From Microbacterium enclense (lineage in GTDB: Bacteria; Actinomycetota; Actinomycetes; Actinomycetales; Microbacteriaceae): a stretch of DNA of 64,000 nucleotides. The DNA is taken from NCBI GenBank assembly GCA_038182865.1, contig CP116226.1, positions 1,488,001 through 1,552,000 on the forward strand, given 5' to 3'. Below are positions 7,728 through 16,424 of the stretch, in pieces; the stretch's first letter is position 1, and the number at the start of each line of letters is the position of its first letter. Made by a program: the position numbers and the translations under genes. The notes beneath the pieces are model-generated. The model was not told the origin of the DNA and ran no database searches. It saw nothing but the letters and a program-made list of their open reading frames with translations.

Positions 7728-9089
7728 TCAGCCCTGCCAGGAGGCTGGTCCGGCGCTTCCCGCGGCGTACTCGTCGAGGGGCACCTCGTTCTCGCGCCAC
7801 GCGTCGATCACCGGCTGGACGATCCGCCAGCACTGCTCGGCCGCGTCGCCGCGTACGGCGAGCATGGCGTCGCCGTCGAGGATGCCGGAGAGCACCTCGC
7901 CGTACGCCTTGAGCGCGCCCTCGCCGAGGTCGGCGGCGAGCGTCACCCGCTCGAGTTCGAGCGGGTCGTCGGCGCCGTTGACGTTGAGCTCGAGGCTCAT
8001 CGTGTCGGGGCCGAGCGAGAAGACCAGCTTCGACGGCTCGCTCTCGCCCACGAAGCCGCCGGGCAGGTGCCGCACGGGCTTGAAAGTGACCGTGACCGCC
8101 GGGTCTCCGGCATCCAGAGCCTTCCCCGACCGCAGGGTGATCGGCACCCCCTGCCACCGGGCCGTGCGCACCTCGACGGTCATCTCGGCGAGCGTCTCGG
8201 TCTGGCGCGAGGGGTCGACGCCGGGCTCGTCGACGTACGACACGAAGTGCCGATCGCCCACTTCGCCGGCGGTGTAGCGGGCACGGCGGGAGTTGGTCAC
8301 GGGGTCGTCATCGAGGACGTGCGTGGCGCGCAGCACCGCCGACGTCGCGTCGCGCAGGTCGAGCTGGTCGAGCGAGGAGGGCGGTTCCATCGTGACGAAG
8401 GCCATGACCTGCAGCAGGTGGCTCTGGATCATGTCGACCAGGGCACCCGCGGCGTCGTAGTAGCCCGCGCGGCCCTCGAGGCCGAGCTTCTCGGGGAAGT
8501 CCACCGTGATGGCGGCGATGTCGTCGGCCGACCAGACGCTCTCGACGAGGCGGTTCGCGAAGCGGACGCCGAGCAGGTTCAGCACGGTCGAGCGACCGAG
8601 GAAGTGGTCGATGCGGAAGACCTGGTCCTCGGGAACGAGGGTGGCCAGCTGCTGGTTGAGCTTGTGCGCGCTCGCCTCGTCGGTGCCGAAGGGCTTCTCG
8701 AGGGCGAGGATCGTGCCCGCCGGGATGGTCACGTCGCCGAGCGCGATGCAGGACTTCTCAGTGACCGCCGGCGGAACGGCGAAGTACAGCGCGGGGCGTC
8801 CCTCCGCCGCGTCGAGGAGCTTCTGCAGGTCGGCGGCCTTCGTGATGTCGGCCTGCGAGTAGGTCGTCGCTGCTACCTGGTCGAAGGCTGACTCGGCATC
8901 CATCGTCTGGAAGGCCTTGTGCACGACTTCGCGCCAGTGCTCATCGGTCCAGTCGTCCATGCCGGCGCCGTGCAGTCGCACCGACCGGCCGGGCTCGCGC
9001 GCGAGCAGTTGACCGAGCGCCGGGAGGAGCAGTCGGGAGGTGAGGTCGCCCGAGGCGCCCAGGATGATCAGGGTCGTGTCCGCCGCCAT
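7728..9089 (-). CDS. zwf: Glucose-6-phosphate dehydrogenase, short paralogue type
   Basis: A 453-residue enzyme oxidising glucose 6-phosphate to 6-phosphogluconolactone with NAD(P). The dinucleotide-binding GASGDLTSR is at residues 11-19, the EKPFG motif at 131-135 and the substrate-binding 'RIDHFLGR' at 159-166. The active-site sequence has Phe where the classical pattern has Tyr (DHYLGK), and the length is some 30-60 residues below typical enzymes; both are common in the second G6PDH-like copy of actinobacteria. ATG at 9087-9089 is placed just before the Rossmann strand. Divergent from a GH15 glycosidase gene that could release glucose, so a shared role in disaccharide or glycogen-derived glucose use is plausible. 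Confidence 0.86.
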   Translation of the reverse strand: MAADTTLIILGASGDLTSRLLLPALGQLLAREPGRSVRLHGAGMDDWTDEHWREVVHKAFQTMDAESAFDQVAATTYSQADITKAADLQKLLDAAEGRPALYFAVPPAVTEKSCIALGDVTIPAGTILALEKPFGTDEASAHKLNQQLATLVPEDQVFRIDHFLGRSTVLNLLGVRFANRLVESVWSADDIAAITVDFPEKLGLEGRAGYYDAAGALVDMIQSHLLQVMAFVTMEPPSSLDQLDLRDATSAVLRATHVLDDDPVTNSRRARYTAGEVGDRHFVSYVDEPGVDPSRQTETLAEMTVEVRTARWQGVPITLRSGKALDAGDPAVTVTFKPVRHLPGGFVGESEPSKLVFSLGPDTMSLELNVNGADDPLELERVTLAADLGEGALKAYGEVLSGILDGDAMLAVRGDAAEQCWRIVQPVIDAWRENEVPLDEYAAGSAGPASWQG

Positions 9090-9191
9090 GCCGCTCACTG
9101 TAGCGACCCCCTCCGACGTCACCGTGCCCTTGCGGTGGACCGCTCAGGAGGTGCATAGGTCGGAGCCGGTGTTTGCTGCCATGATCCGAGG

Positions 9192-10964
9192 GTGACGACT
9201 CCGATCGAGGACTACGCCGTCCTCAGCAACTGCCGCTCCGCCGCGCTCGTCTCCCGCGAGGGGAGCATCGACTGGCTGTGTCTGCCCCGGTACGACAGCG
9301 GCTCGATGTTCGGCGCACTGCTCGGCGACGAGTCGCACGGTGCCTGGTCGCTGCGGCCGGCCGACGCCGATGCGCGTGCGACGCGTCGGTACGACGGCGA
9401 CACCTTCGTGCTCGTGACCCGATGGGAGACGGCCACGGGCATCGCCGATGTCTACGACGCGATGCCGATCGACGAAGGCGTCGAGAGCGTCATCCGCCGC
9501 GTCGTCGGAGTGTCGGGGGAGGTCGACTTCGTCAGCGAGGTGCGTTTGCGCTTCGACTACGCCCGCGCCGTGCCGTGGGTTCAGCAGATCGGCCATGGCG
9601 GCGACCACGCGATCCTCGCCGTCGCCGGTCCCGATGCGGTCGTCATCCGTGGTCCCCGGCTCATCGCCGTCGACACCGCCCACAAGGGTCGCTGGACCAC
9701 GGCTGCCGGGCAGAGCGTCGACTCGGTGCTGTCGTGGGGGCCCTCTTGGCGGGACGCTCCCGCCGCGTTCACCGTCGAGGCCGCTCTCGAACGCACCCGC
9801 GAGTGGTGGGCGGCCTGGGCCGACCGGGTCCAGTCCGCGGGCACCCACGCCGCGCTCGTCACGCGTTCGCTCATGGTGTTGCGCGCGCTCACCCATTCCG
9901 AGACCGGGGGAATCGTGGCGGCGGCCACGACGTCGCTCCCCGAGGCCTTCGGCGGGTCGCGCAACTGGGACTACCGCTACGTCTGGCTGCGCGACGCCGC
10001 GCTGACCCTCAGCGCGTACATCGATCACGGATACCTGGATGCCGCCCAGCACTGGCGCACCTGGTTGCTGCGGGCGATCGCGGGCGACCCCGCCGACGTG
10101 CAGATCATGTACGGGATCGCGGGCGAGCGCGATCTGCCCGAGCGGGAGATCACGAGCCTCCCGGGATACGGCGGCGCCGCGCCCGTGCGCATCGGCAACG
10201 GAGCCGTCACCCAGTATCAGGCCGACGTGATCGGCGAGGTCATGGTCGCTCTCGAAGCCGCCCGTCGCGCCGGCGTCGAGGAGACGACCTTCTCGTGGTC
10301 GCTGCAGCGGGCATTGTTGAACCAGCTCGCGGGAGAGGTCGACAAGCCCGACCTCGGCATCTGGGAGATGCGGGGCGACCCGCACTTCTTCACCCACTCC
10401 CGGGCCATGGTGTGGGCGGCGTTCGATCGCGGCATCCGGGCCGTGGAAGAGAGCGGGCACGACGGCGAGGTCGACACGTGGCGCACCCTGCGCGACAGGG
10501 TGCGCGCCGACATCGACGCGCGCGGCGTGCACGAGGGCGGCTGGTTCACGCAGCACTTCGGCACCGACGAGGTCGATGCGTCGCTGCTGGTGCTTCCGCA
10601 GGTCGGCTTCTGCGCGTACGACGACCCGCGCATGCTCGCCACCGTCGCCCGGATGGAAGAGACGCTCATGCCCGACGGGTGGCTGCTGCGTTATCGCACG
10701 ACCGGCGTCGATGGGCTGAGCGGCGACGAGCATCCGTTCCTCGCCTGCTCGTTCTGGCTGGTCGGACAGTACGCGCACAGCGGCCGACGCGAGGAGGCCG
10801 TGGCGTTGATGAGGCGTCTCACCGCGGTGGCGAACGACCTCGGTCTGCTCTCGGAGGAGTACGACCCGACCTCGAAGCGGCAGGCGGGCAACACCCCGCA
10901 GGCGCTGTCGCACCTCGCCCTGGTGGGCGCGGCCGATGCCCTGGATGCCACGGCCCGACGCTGA
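9192..10964 (+). CDS. Glycoside hydrolase family 15 protein (glucoamylase/trehalase type)
   Basis: A 590-residue cytosolic protein of the GH15 (alpha/alpha)6-barrel family: an N-terminal beta domain ('EDYAVLSNCRSAALVSREGS', 'WLCLPRYDSGSMFGALLG') and the barrel signature 'SRNWDYRYVWLRDAALTLSA', plus the C-terminal 'SEEYDPTSKRQAGNTPQALS'. Family members split terminal alpha-glucosidic bonds; in mycobacteria the close homologue is trehalase. No signal peptide is seen. The GTG at 9192 gives the family's usual N-terminus. It is divergent from zwf with about 100 bp between, suggesting joint control of glucose release and oxidation. Substrate (trehalose or maltodextrin) not resolved. Confidence 0.9.
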   Translation: MTTPIEDYAVLSNCRSAALVSREGSIDWLCLPRYDSGSMFGALLGDESHGAWSLRPADADARATRRYDGDTFVLVTRWETATGIADVYDAMPIDEGVESVIRRVVGVSGEVDFVSEVRLRFDYARAVPWVQQIGHGGDHAILAVAGPDAVVIRGPRLIAVDTAHKGRWTTAAGQSVDSVLSWGPSWRDAPAAFTVEAALERTREWWAAWADRVQSAGTHAALVTRSLMVLRALTHSETGGIVAAATTSLPEAFGGSRNWDYRYVWLRDAALTLSAYIDHGYLDAAQHWRTWLLRAIAGDPADVQIMYGIAGERDLPEREITSLPGYGGAAPVRIGNGAVTQYQADVIGEVMVALEAARRAGVEETTFSWSLQRALLNQLAGEVDKPDLGIWEMRGDPHFFTHSRAMVWAAFDRGIRAVEESGHDGEVDTWRTLRDRVRADIDARGVHEGGWFTQHFGTDEVDASLLVLPQVGFCAYDDPRMLATVARMEETLMPDGWLLRYRTTGVDGLSGDEHPFLACSFWLVGQYAHSGRREEAVALMRRLTAVANDLGLLSEEYDPTSKRQAGNTPQALSHLALVGAADALDATARR

Positions 10965-10994
10965 GGTGCCGTCTGAGGGCCCACTGCCTCTGCA

Positions 10995-11075
10995 CCGTCA
11001 TGCGGAGTTCGTCGCCGGCTCGCCGGGACGTCGGCATCCGGAACCGGCGTGTCACCCACGGAGTCCGCCCGACGG
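10995..11075. repeat. 80-bp palindromic repeat element, copy 2
   Basis: Starts CCGTCATGCGGAGTTCG and ends GAGTCCGCCCGACGG; internal CGCCGG and CGGCGTGTCA arms follow the family layout. It occupies most of the 208-bp gap between the GH15 gene and the next hypothetical gene. Confidence 0.78.
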
Positions 11076-11172
11076 GCCACGCGGCTCGACGGTCGAGTCC
11101 GAGGCCGCCCGCTCTCACACCGCCTCCGCCTGCGCCGCCCTCGACCCCGCGGCGCGGGCCTAGAGTCGTCGC

Positions 11173-11871
11173 ATGGACGACGACGTCGAGCTGCGCCGCC
11201 TGCGCGAGCAGGTCTACGGCGTCGACGGGGCCCGGGCGACCCCGGCCATGGTCGACCGCCTCGCGGAGCTCGAGGAACGCGCCCGCGGCGCCGCGGCGGA
11301 GCCGTCCGAGGAGTCCTCGCCGGATCCCTCGACAAGAGCGACTCCGGATGCCGAGCCCCCGGTGCCCGCCGAGGAGACGATCGCGCGCGACCCCCGCCGT
11401 TCGCTCGTGCGCGGGACGCTCACCGCGCTCGCGGCCCTCGCCCTCGTCGGCATCGGCGACGCGATCGGGTCGGGGCTGTCGGCGGTTCCCTCGACGGCGG
11501 CGACGGCCGACCCCGCGACCGCGAGCCTTCCCGAGCTCATGTTCCCCCAGACCGTGGAGGACGTCATCTCGGCCGAGATCCTGCGCGACAGCGGCATCGA
11601 CCCCGCGAGCACGCGCTACATCGCCACGGTGAGCGATTTCCGTATCTACCTGGCCCAGCCCGACGACGGCGACGGTCGGTGCATCGCGACCTTCACCTCG
11701 ACCGACAACGACCCCTGGTCCGCGGGGTGCGCGAGCGGCGCGCAGATCGGCGCCGCCGTCTTCGGTATCGACCGGAGACTCACCGTCGCGATCGGCGAAC
11801 CGGTGTCGTCGGGGGTCGATGGCATCCCGATCCGTCTATCCGACAGCGTCACGGCGTTCGTGGCGCGCTGA
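11173..11871 (+). CDS. Single-pass membrane-anchored protein of unknown function
   Basis: A 232-residue protein. The N-terminus is a charged helix ('ELRRLREQVYGVDG') followed by an acidic/Pro-rich linker; one transmembrane helix lies near residues 78-97 ('LTALAALALVGIGDAIGSGL'). The C-terminal 110 residues would be extracytoplasmic, with two Cys ('DGRCIATFTSTDNDPWSAGC') that could form a disulfide. This resembles small anti-sigma-like or sensor-type envelope proteins in layout, but no family is recognised. ATG 11173 is the first plausible start. The VOC gene follows after 14 bp and may share a transcript. Confidence 0.68.
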   Translation: MDDDVELRRLREQVYGVDGARATPAMVDRLAELEERARGAAAEPSEESSPDPSTRATPDAEPPVPAEETIARDPRRSLVRGTLTALAALALVGIGDAIGSGLSAVPSTAATADPATASLPELMFPQTVEDVISAEILRDSGIDPASTRYIATVSDFRIYLAQPDDGDGRCIATFTSTDNDPWSAGCASGAQIGAAVFGIDRRLTVAIGEPVSSGVDGIPIRLSDSVTAFVAR

Positions 11872-11885
11872 GCGAAGGAGATTCC

Positions 11886-12266
11886 ATGTTCGATCCCTCC
11901 GGCGCCTTTCCGGGGTTCGCCGTCGACGACCTCGAGGCCGCCCATCGGTTCTACGCCGACACCCTCGGTCTCACGGTGAAGGTCGTCGGGGCGACAGGCT
12001 TCCTCTCCCTCCGGCTCGGCTCGGGGGGAACCGTGCTCGTCTATGGCAAGCCGCATCACCAGCCCGCGTCGTTCACCGTGCTGAACTTCCCCGTCGCCGA
12101 CGTCGAGGCCGCCGTCGACGACCTCCGCTCCCGCGGCGTCGAGACGAAGATCTACGACGACGCCGACTTCCCCACGGATTCGCGGGGCATCATGCGCGAG
12201 GGCGGACCGCTCATCGCGTGGTTCCGCGACCCTGCCGGGAACGTCCTCGCCGTTCTCGAGGAATGA
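11886..12266 (+). CDS. VOC (glyoxalase/bleomycin-resistance fold) family protein
   Basis: A 126-residue single vicinal-oxygen-chelate domain protein with paired beta-alpha-beta-beta-beta modules: 'FPGFAVDDLEAAHRFYADTL' at the start of the first and 'FTVLNFPVADVEAAVDDLRS' at the start of the second, ending with the typical 'IAWFRDPAGNVLAVLEE'. Such proteins bind a metal and act as isomerases, dioxygenases or resistance proteins; the substrate cannot be inferred. GAAGGAG stands 6 bp before ATG 11886. It lies just downstream of a membrane-anchored protein gene and convergent with the next gene. Confidence 0.87.
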   Translation: MFDPSGAFPGFAVDDLEAAHRFYADTLGLTVKVVGATGFLSLRLGSGGTVLVYGKPHHQPASFTVLNFPVADVEAAVDDLRSRGVETKIYDDADFPTDSRGIMREGGPLIAWFRDPAGNVLAVLEE

Positions 12267-12273
12267 CCGCGCG

Positions 12274-13431
12274 TCAGCCGCGAGCCTGCAGATCCGTGCC
12301 GGTCGCGTCGAGGCGGAACGACGCGTCGCGGTAGTCGTCGCGCAGACCGAAAGAGACCTCCGGCACTCCTACGTTGCGGATGAAGGTCGGGCTCTGCACG
12401 TCGTCGTCGGTCGCGCGCTGGATGAGAAGAGTCGCTCCGTCGGTGGGCAGGCCGCTCTGCGCCGAGGCGTCTTCGACGGTCGGCCAGAGGCGGTCGAGGG
12501 CCACATCCGACCACGAGAACTGCTCCGCGGGGAGTTCCGGCTGGCTGTGCGCCGGGCCGTCGTGCGTGACGCGCCCGCCGCGATACGTCCACTCGTCGGT
12601 CTCGACGGCCCCGGCGCGGATCGGGGCGTCGACGATGACGGCATCCGGGATCACGGTGATCGACACGATCCGGTCGTGGCCGATCTGCTCCTCGAGCGAC
12701 CTCTCCGCGGTGCGGAGGGCGTCGGGGCGACGCATGTCGACGCTCCACCGCCCGTCGGCCCATGCGTCGATCGTCAGTCCGACCGCCTCACGGAACGGGA
12801 ACACCACGGCGGCACCGGCGACGACCGCCACCACGGCGAACAGCGCCAGTCTGAGGGGGCGTCCGCGGCTGCCGATGCCGAGAAGGGGTCCTCGGCGTCG
12901 TCCCTTGTCGATCCGGGTTCCCGGCGGGATCGGACGCACCTCGACGTCGGAGCGCGGCGGTACCACCAGCAGCGCTGCTTCGGCGGGCGAGAGTTCCCCG
13001 TCGACGAACGCGATCTCGGGTTCGCCCTCGAGCAGGATCGCGACATCCCGCTCCATCCCGGCCTGGAAGACCGGCAGCTCGGTCAGGGGGATGACCGTGC
13101 GGAGGGTGGTCGCCCAGGCGTCTCCCGTGAGCGAGACGACCGTGACATCCAGGTCGCAGACCGGCTGATCGTTGATCTGCGTGCCGGTCTGGCGCAGCGC
13201 GTCGATGCGTGCCCGCCCCAGCCGCCGCGCGTCGCGCGCGTCGTTCACGGCGCCAGGCGATGGCACGGACGCGGCAAGGCTGCTCCCCAGCCGGCCGAGG
13301 GTGGCCGCGAGGACGAGGACGGTGAGGGCGATGCCGAAGACCGGCATCCCCGTGTCCGGATTTCCCAGCAGGGCGACGACGAGACCGCCGATCACCGCGC
13401 CCAACGACGCGAAGGCAAGAAGGCGAAGCAC
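12274..13431 (-). CDS. Membrane protein of unknown function (three hydrophobic helices)
   Basis: A 385-residue protein with two N-terminal transmembrane helices (residues about 3-22 and 28-52), a cytosolic middle of about 140 residues, a third helix near 203-222 ('LALFAVVAVVAGAAVVFPFR') and a large C-terminal domain of about 160 residues that should be outside the membrane. The start is GTG at 13429-13431; the hydrophobic stretch begins directly after it. No catalytic motif is visible. It is convergent with the VOC gene (7-bp gap) and lies downstream of the ABC exporter terminator, so it is probably expressed alone. Confidence 0.7.
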   Translation of the reverse strand: MLRLLAFASLGAVIGGLVVALLGNPDTGMPVFGIALTVLVLAATLGRLGSSLAASVPSPGAVNDARDARRLGRARIDALRQTGTQINDQPVCDLDVTVVSLTGDAWATTLRTVIPLTELPVFQAGMERDVAILLEGEPEIAFVDGELSPAEAALLVVPPRSDVEVRPIPPGTRIDKGRRRGPLLGIGSRGRPLRLALFAVVAVVAGAAVVFPFREAVGLTIDAWADGRWSVDMRRPDALRTAERSLEEQIGHDRIVSITVIPDAVIVDAPIRAGAVETDEWTYRGGRVTHDGPAHSQPELPAEQFSWSDVALDRLWPTVEDASAQSGLPTDGATLLIQRATDDDVQSPTFIRNVGVPEVSFGLRDDYRDASFRLDATGTDLQARG

Positions 13432-13469
13432 CGAGAGAGCCTAGTCGCCCCGGGTGAACACGACAGAGA

Positions 13470-13505
13470 AGGGGAGGGATGCCGAAGCCCTGGCATCCCT
13501 CCCCT
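13470..13505 (-). terminator. Terminator of the ABC exporter operon
   Basis: A perfect 14-bp stem, AGGGGAGGGATGCC (13470-13483) with GGCATCCCTCCCCT (13492-13505), 8-nt loop. On the minus strand TTCTCTG follows. It is 25 bp past the permease stop and again contains an inverted GGATGCC pair. Confidence 0.8.
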
Positions 13506-13529
13506 CTCCCCCCTCGCGGAGAGCTGCCC

Positions 13530-14642
13530 TCAGCCCTTCAGCGCCTCCGCGAGCTTCACACGGGCGCCCATGCGCAAGAGCGAGTTGCGGTAGATCCGCG
13601 AGCCGATGCCGATGGCCGCGACGCACGAGGCGATCAGGATCACCAGCGAGAGCACGGGCTCCCACCACTGCGCGTCGCCGAGGTACATCCGCAACGGCAT
13701 CCCCACGGGAGCCGAGAACGGCACGTACGACATGATCGTCAACACGACGGGATTGTCGTTGAAGAAGATCACGAGGAAGTACGGCGCCATGATCAGCATC
13801 GTGATCGGTGTGGTCGTGGCGCCGATGTCCTCCTGTCGCGAGACCATCGCCGCCGCTGCGGCGAACAGCGCCGCCAGCAGCACGAAGCCGAAGAGGAAGA
13901 AGATCGCGAACCACGCGATCGGGGCGCCGAGGGTGCTGAGCACCCCCGCCTGATCCGTCACGGCCAAGCCGATCACCGCGACGGCCGCGAGCAGCACGAT
14001 CTGCGCCATCGCCAGCACGGTGTTGCCGAGCACCTTGCCCGCCAGGAGGGCGCGCACCGGGATCGCCGAGATGAGGATCTCGACCACGCGCGTCTGCTTC
14101 TCCTCGACCACGCTCTGCGCGATCGTGCCGCCGAACGTCGAGGCCGCGATGAGGAATACGAGACCGAAGCCGAGGGCGATGAAGTAGCGCAGCGCGCTCG
14201 CCGCGCCCGCGCCCGGCTCGAGCTCCTGCACGGACGGGGTCTCGCTGAGCATCTGCAGCAGCGTCGAAGGGACGCTGTCTTTCACCACGACGGTGTAGTC
14301 GAACGCGGCATCCGAAGATCCCGAGACCAGGGCGGCATCCACCGTCCCGTCTTCGACGAGGGCCGTGGCCGCCGCGTCGTCGTCGGCGACCGTGACCTCG
14401 AGACCCTCGACGTCGGCCACCGCGGACTGCGTCTGCGAGGTGACGGCGACGGGGATGCCACCACCGGAGAGGGTGTTCGCCGTGAAGCCGCCCCACAGCA
14501 CCGAGGCGAGGGCGGCGAGCACGAGGATCGCGGTCGAGATGACGAACGCCTTGCTCCGCAGCTTCGAGCCGATCTCGCGTTCGGCGACGAGCCACACGCT
14601 CTGCAGGTCGCTCGGAGCCTTGTGGGCGGTCGAGGTGCTCAC
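13530..14642 (-). CDS. ABC-2 type exporter permease (NatB-like)
   Basis: A 370-residue permease: a first transmembrane helix near residue 30-55 ('SKAFVISTAILVLAALASVL'), a ~110-residue extracytoplasmic domain, then five helices from about residue 170 with the typical 'VVEEKQTRVVEILISAIPVR' cytosolic segment of ABC-2 permeases. It is fed by the ATPase encoded just upstream: the GTG start (14640-14642) overlaps the ATPase stop by the tetranucleotide GTGA, so the two are translationally coupled. NatAB-like exporters extrude sodium, lipids or drugs; the cargo here is unknown. The adjacent two-component system upstream is the likely regulator. Confidence 0.86.
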   Translation of the reverse strand: MSTSTAHKAPSDLQSVWLVAEREIGSKLRSKAFVISTAILVLAALASVLWGGFTANTLSGGGIPVAVTSQTQSAVADVEGLEVTVADDDAAATALVEDGTVDAALVSGSSDAAFDYTVVVKDSVPSTLLQMLSETPSVQELEPGAGAASALRYFIALGFGLVFLIAASTFGGTIAQSVVEEKQTRVVEILISAIPVRALLAGKVLGNTVLAMAQIVLLAAVAVIGLAVTDQAGVLSTLGAPIAWFAIFFLFGFVLLAALFAAAAAMVSRQEDIGATTTPITMLIMAPYFLVIFFNDNPVVLTIMSYVPFSAPVGMPLRMYLGDAQWWEPVLSLVILIASCVAAIGIGSRIYRNSLLRMGARVKLAEALKG

Positions 14643-15523
14643 TGGATGACCTCCTTGAAGATCTCGGCCAGGGTCGGTCTCTGCGGGGCGAAGCTCACGA
14701 CGTCGCCGCGCGACACCGCACCTCGCAGCACGCGCTGCGCGGTGTCGTCGTCGACGGCGTCGAAGAGGGCGTAGCCTCCGTCGAAGTCGAGCACCGTCAC
14801 CCCGGGCTCGTCGCGCAACCATCCCGCGTCGCCGCGAGACACCAGCTCGTAGCGATGGGTGGCGTGCTGGGCGCGCAGGTCGTCGCGGGTGCCGGCGGCG
14901 CGGATCGTGCCCCCGGCGATGATGACGAGGTCGTCGCACAGCCGCTCGACGACGTCGAGCTGGTGCGACGAGAACAGCACGGCCGCCCCCGCCGCCGCCT
15001 TCTCCTGCAGCACGCCGGCGACGACGTCGACGGCGAGCGGGTCGAGGCCCGAGAACGGCTCGTCGAGGATGAGCACCTCGGGCTCGTGCACCAGGGATGC
15101 CGCGATCTGGGCCCGCTGCTGGTTGCCCAGCGAGAGCGTCTCGACGAGATCGCCGAGGCGCTCACCGAGTCCGAGCCGCTCGAGCAGCGCCGTCGCCTTC
15201 TCAGTCGCTTCGGCCTTGCCGAACCCGTGGAGGCGTGCGAGGTAGGCGATGTGCTCGGCGACCTTCATCTTCGGGTAGAGCCCGCGCTCCTCGGGCATGT
15301 AGCCGAAGCGGCGGCGGTCTTCCGTCGTGAGGGGGACCCCGTCGAGGGCCACCGTCCCGCCGTCGCGACCGAGCACCCCCAGCGCGATCCGCATGGTGGT
15401 GGTCTTCCCCGCGCCGTTGCCACCGACGAAGCCCGTCAGCCGCCCGGGGGCGACGGTGAAGCTCACGTCGTCGAGCACCCGGCGCCCGCCGTAGCTCTTG
15501 GTGATGCCGTCCAACTGGAGCAC
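14639..15523 (-). CDS. ABC exporter ATP-binding protein
   Basis: A 294-residue ATPase with Walker A GGNGAGKTT (near residues 36-44), signature-like 'LSLGNQQRAQIAASLVHEPE' and Walker B 'VLILDEPFSGLD'; a C-terminal regulatory extension of about 80 residues follows, as in NatA/YtrB-type exporters. The GTG at 15521-15523 was chosen because AAGGGA precedes it at the right distance; an upstream in-frame GTG at 15553 would add ten residues. Forms one operon with the permease (4-bp overlap). The signature reads LSLGN rather than LSGGQ, with Leu replacing the first Gly, a mild but noteworthy deviation. Confidence 0.9.
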   Translation of the reverse strand: MLQLDGITKSYGGRRVLDDVSFTVAPGRLTGFVGGNGAGKTTTMRIALGVLGRDGGTVALDGVPLTTEDRRRFGYMPEERGLYPKMKVAEHIAYLARLHGFGKAEATEKATALLERLGLGERLGDLVETLSLGNQQRAQIAASLVHEPEVLILDEPFSGLDPLAVDVVAGVLQEKAAAGAAVLFSSHQLDVVERLCDDLVIIAGGTIRAAGTRDDLRAQHATHRYELVSRGDAGWLRDEPGVTVLDFDGGYALFDAVDDDTAQRVLRGAVSRGDVVSFAPQRPTLAEIFKEVIQ

Positions 15524-15654
15524 GGTGCATCCCTTCTTCTCGATGTTCTCCACGCTAGGGACGCCCGGGTCCGCGCACCTCCGCCGCCGGTGGGGTCGTG
15601 TGCTCCACCGTGCGGGGGAGGGCCCCGAGCGTCCCCCGAGGTCCTCGAGTTCGT

Positions 15655-15750
15655 CGAGGGGCGGGCTGCCCGGTGGCTTCGACGGGTTCAGCCACCTCGG
15701 TTCGCTGAGGATCGGGCTCGAGTGAGGTCCCCGAGCCTGTCGGAGGGACC
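15655..15750. repeat. Degenerate dispersed repeat in the RR-to-ABC gap
   Basis: The 235-bp gap holds stretches of the type CTTCGACGGGTTCAGCCACC, GGTTCGCTGAGGATCGGG and GTCCCCGAGCCTGTCGGAGG, which look like eroded arms of a dispersed 'GGTCCCTGAGCCTGTCGAAG' palindrome that I know informally as common in this lineage. Pairing within the window is imperfect. I see no gene here. Confidence 0.35.
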
Positions 15751-15758
15751 GGTTGCCG

Positions 15759-16424
15759 TCAGGCCAGGCCGTGCCGGTGCGCGAGCACCACGGCCTGCAC
15801 GCGATCGCGCGCCCCGAGCTTCTGCAGCACGTTCGACACGTGCGTCTTCACCGTCGCTTCGCCGATGAACAGGCGTGCGGCGATCTCGGCGTTGCTGAGC
15901 GCCTCGGCGACGAGCGTGAGAACCTCGGACTCCCGCTCCGTGAGCGGCTCCCCCAGGGGAAGGGGCGGAGGGACGGATCCCACGGGCCCGGGTGTGCCGA
16001 CGGCGAAGCGCTCGATGACGCGGCGCGTGACCTCGGGTGCGAGCAGCGCGTCACCCGCCCCCACGATGCGCACCGCGGAGACGAGCTCTTCGGGCCCGGC
16101 GTTCTTGAGGAGGAACCCGCTCGCACCGGCCGACAGCGCCGCGAACAGGTAGTCGTCGCGGTCGAAGGTGGTGACGATGAGCACGGCCGCGTCGGAGTCG
16201 GGGTCGGCGGTGAGGCGGCGCGTCGCCTCGAGACCGTCCATGTCGGGCATCTGCACGTCCATGCAGATCACGTCGGGACGCAGGGCCTTCGCCGCGGTCA
16301 ACGCGTCGATGCCCGACGACGCCTCCCCGACGACGGTGATGTCGTCTTCGAGCGACAGGATCGTGCGGAACCCCGCCCGCATCATCGCGTGGTCGTCGAC
16401 CAAGAGGACGCGCAGGTCAGACAC
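15759..16424 (-). CDS. NarL/LuxR-type response regulator
   Basis: A 221-residue response regulator with receiver domain (residues 4-120; acidic pocket DD at 10-11, phospho-acceptor Asp56 in 'ICMDVQMPDMDG', Lys in 'FLLKNAGPEE') and a C-terminal LuxR-type HTH ('LTERESEVLTLVAEALSNAE', 'EATVKTHVSNVLQKLGARDR'). It would be phosphorylated by the histidine kinase whose gene overlaps its start by 8 bp. I use GTG 16422-16424. Downstream lies the ABC-2 exporter, the probable target; candidate binding sites are direct TCCCCCACGC repeats upstream of the kinase gene. Confidence 0.93.
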   Translation of the reverse strand: MSDLRVLLVDDHAMMRAGFRTILSLEDDITVVGEASSGIDALTAAKALRPDVICMDVQMPDMDGLEATRRLTADPDSDAAVLIVTTFDRDDYLFAALSAGASGFLLKNAGPEELVSAVRIVGAGDALLAPEVTRRVIERFAVGTPGPVGSVPPPLPLGEPLTERESEVLTLVAEALSNAEIAARLFIGEATVKTHVSNVLQKLGARDRVQAVVLAHRHGLA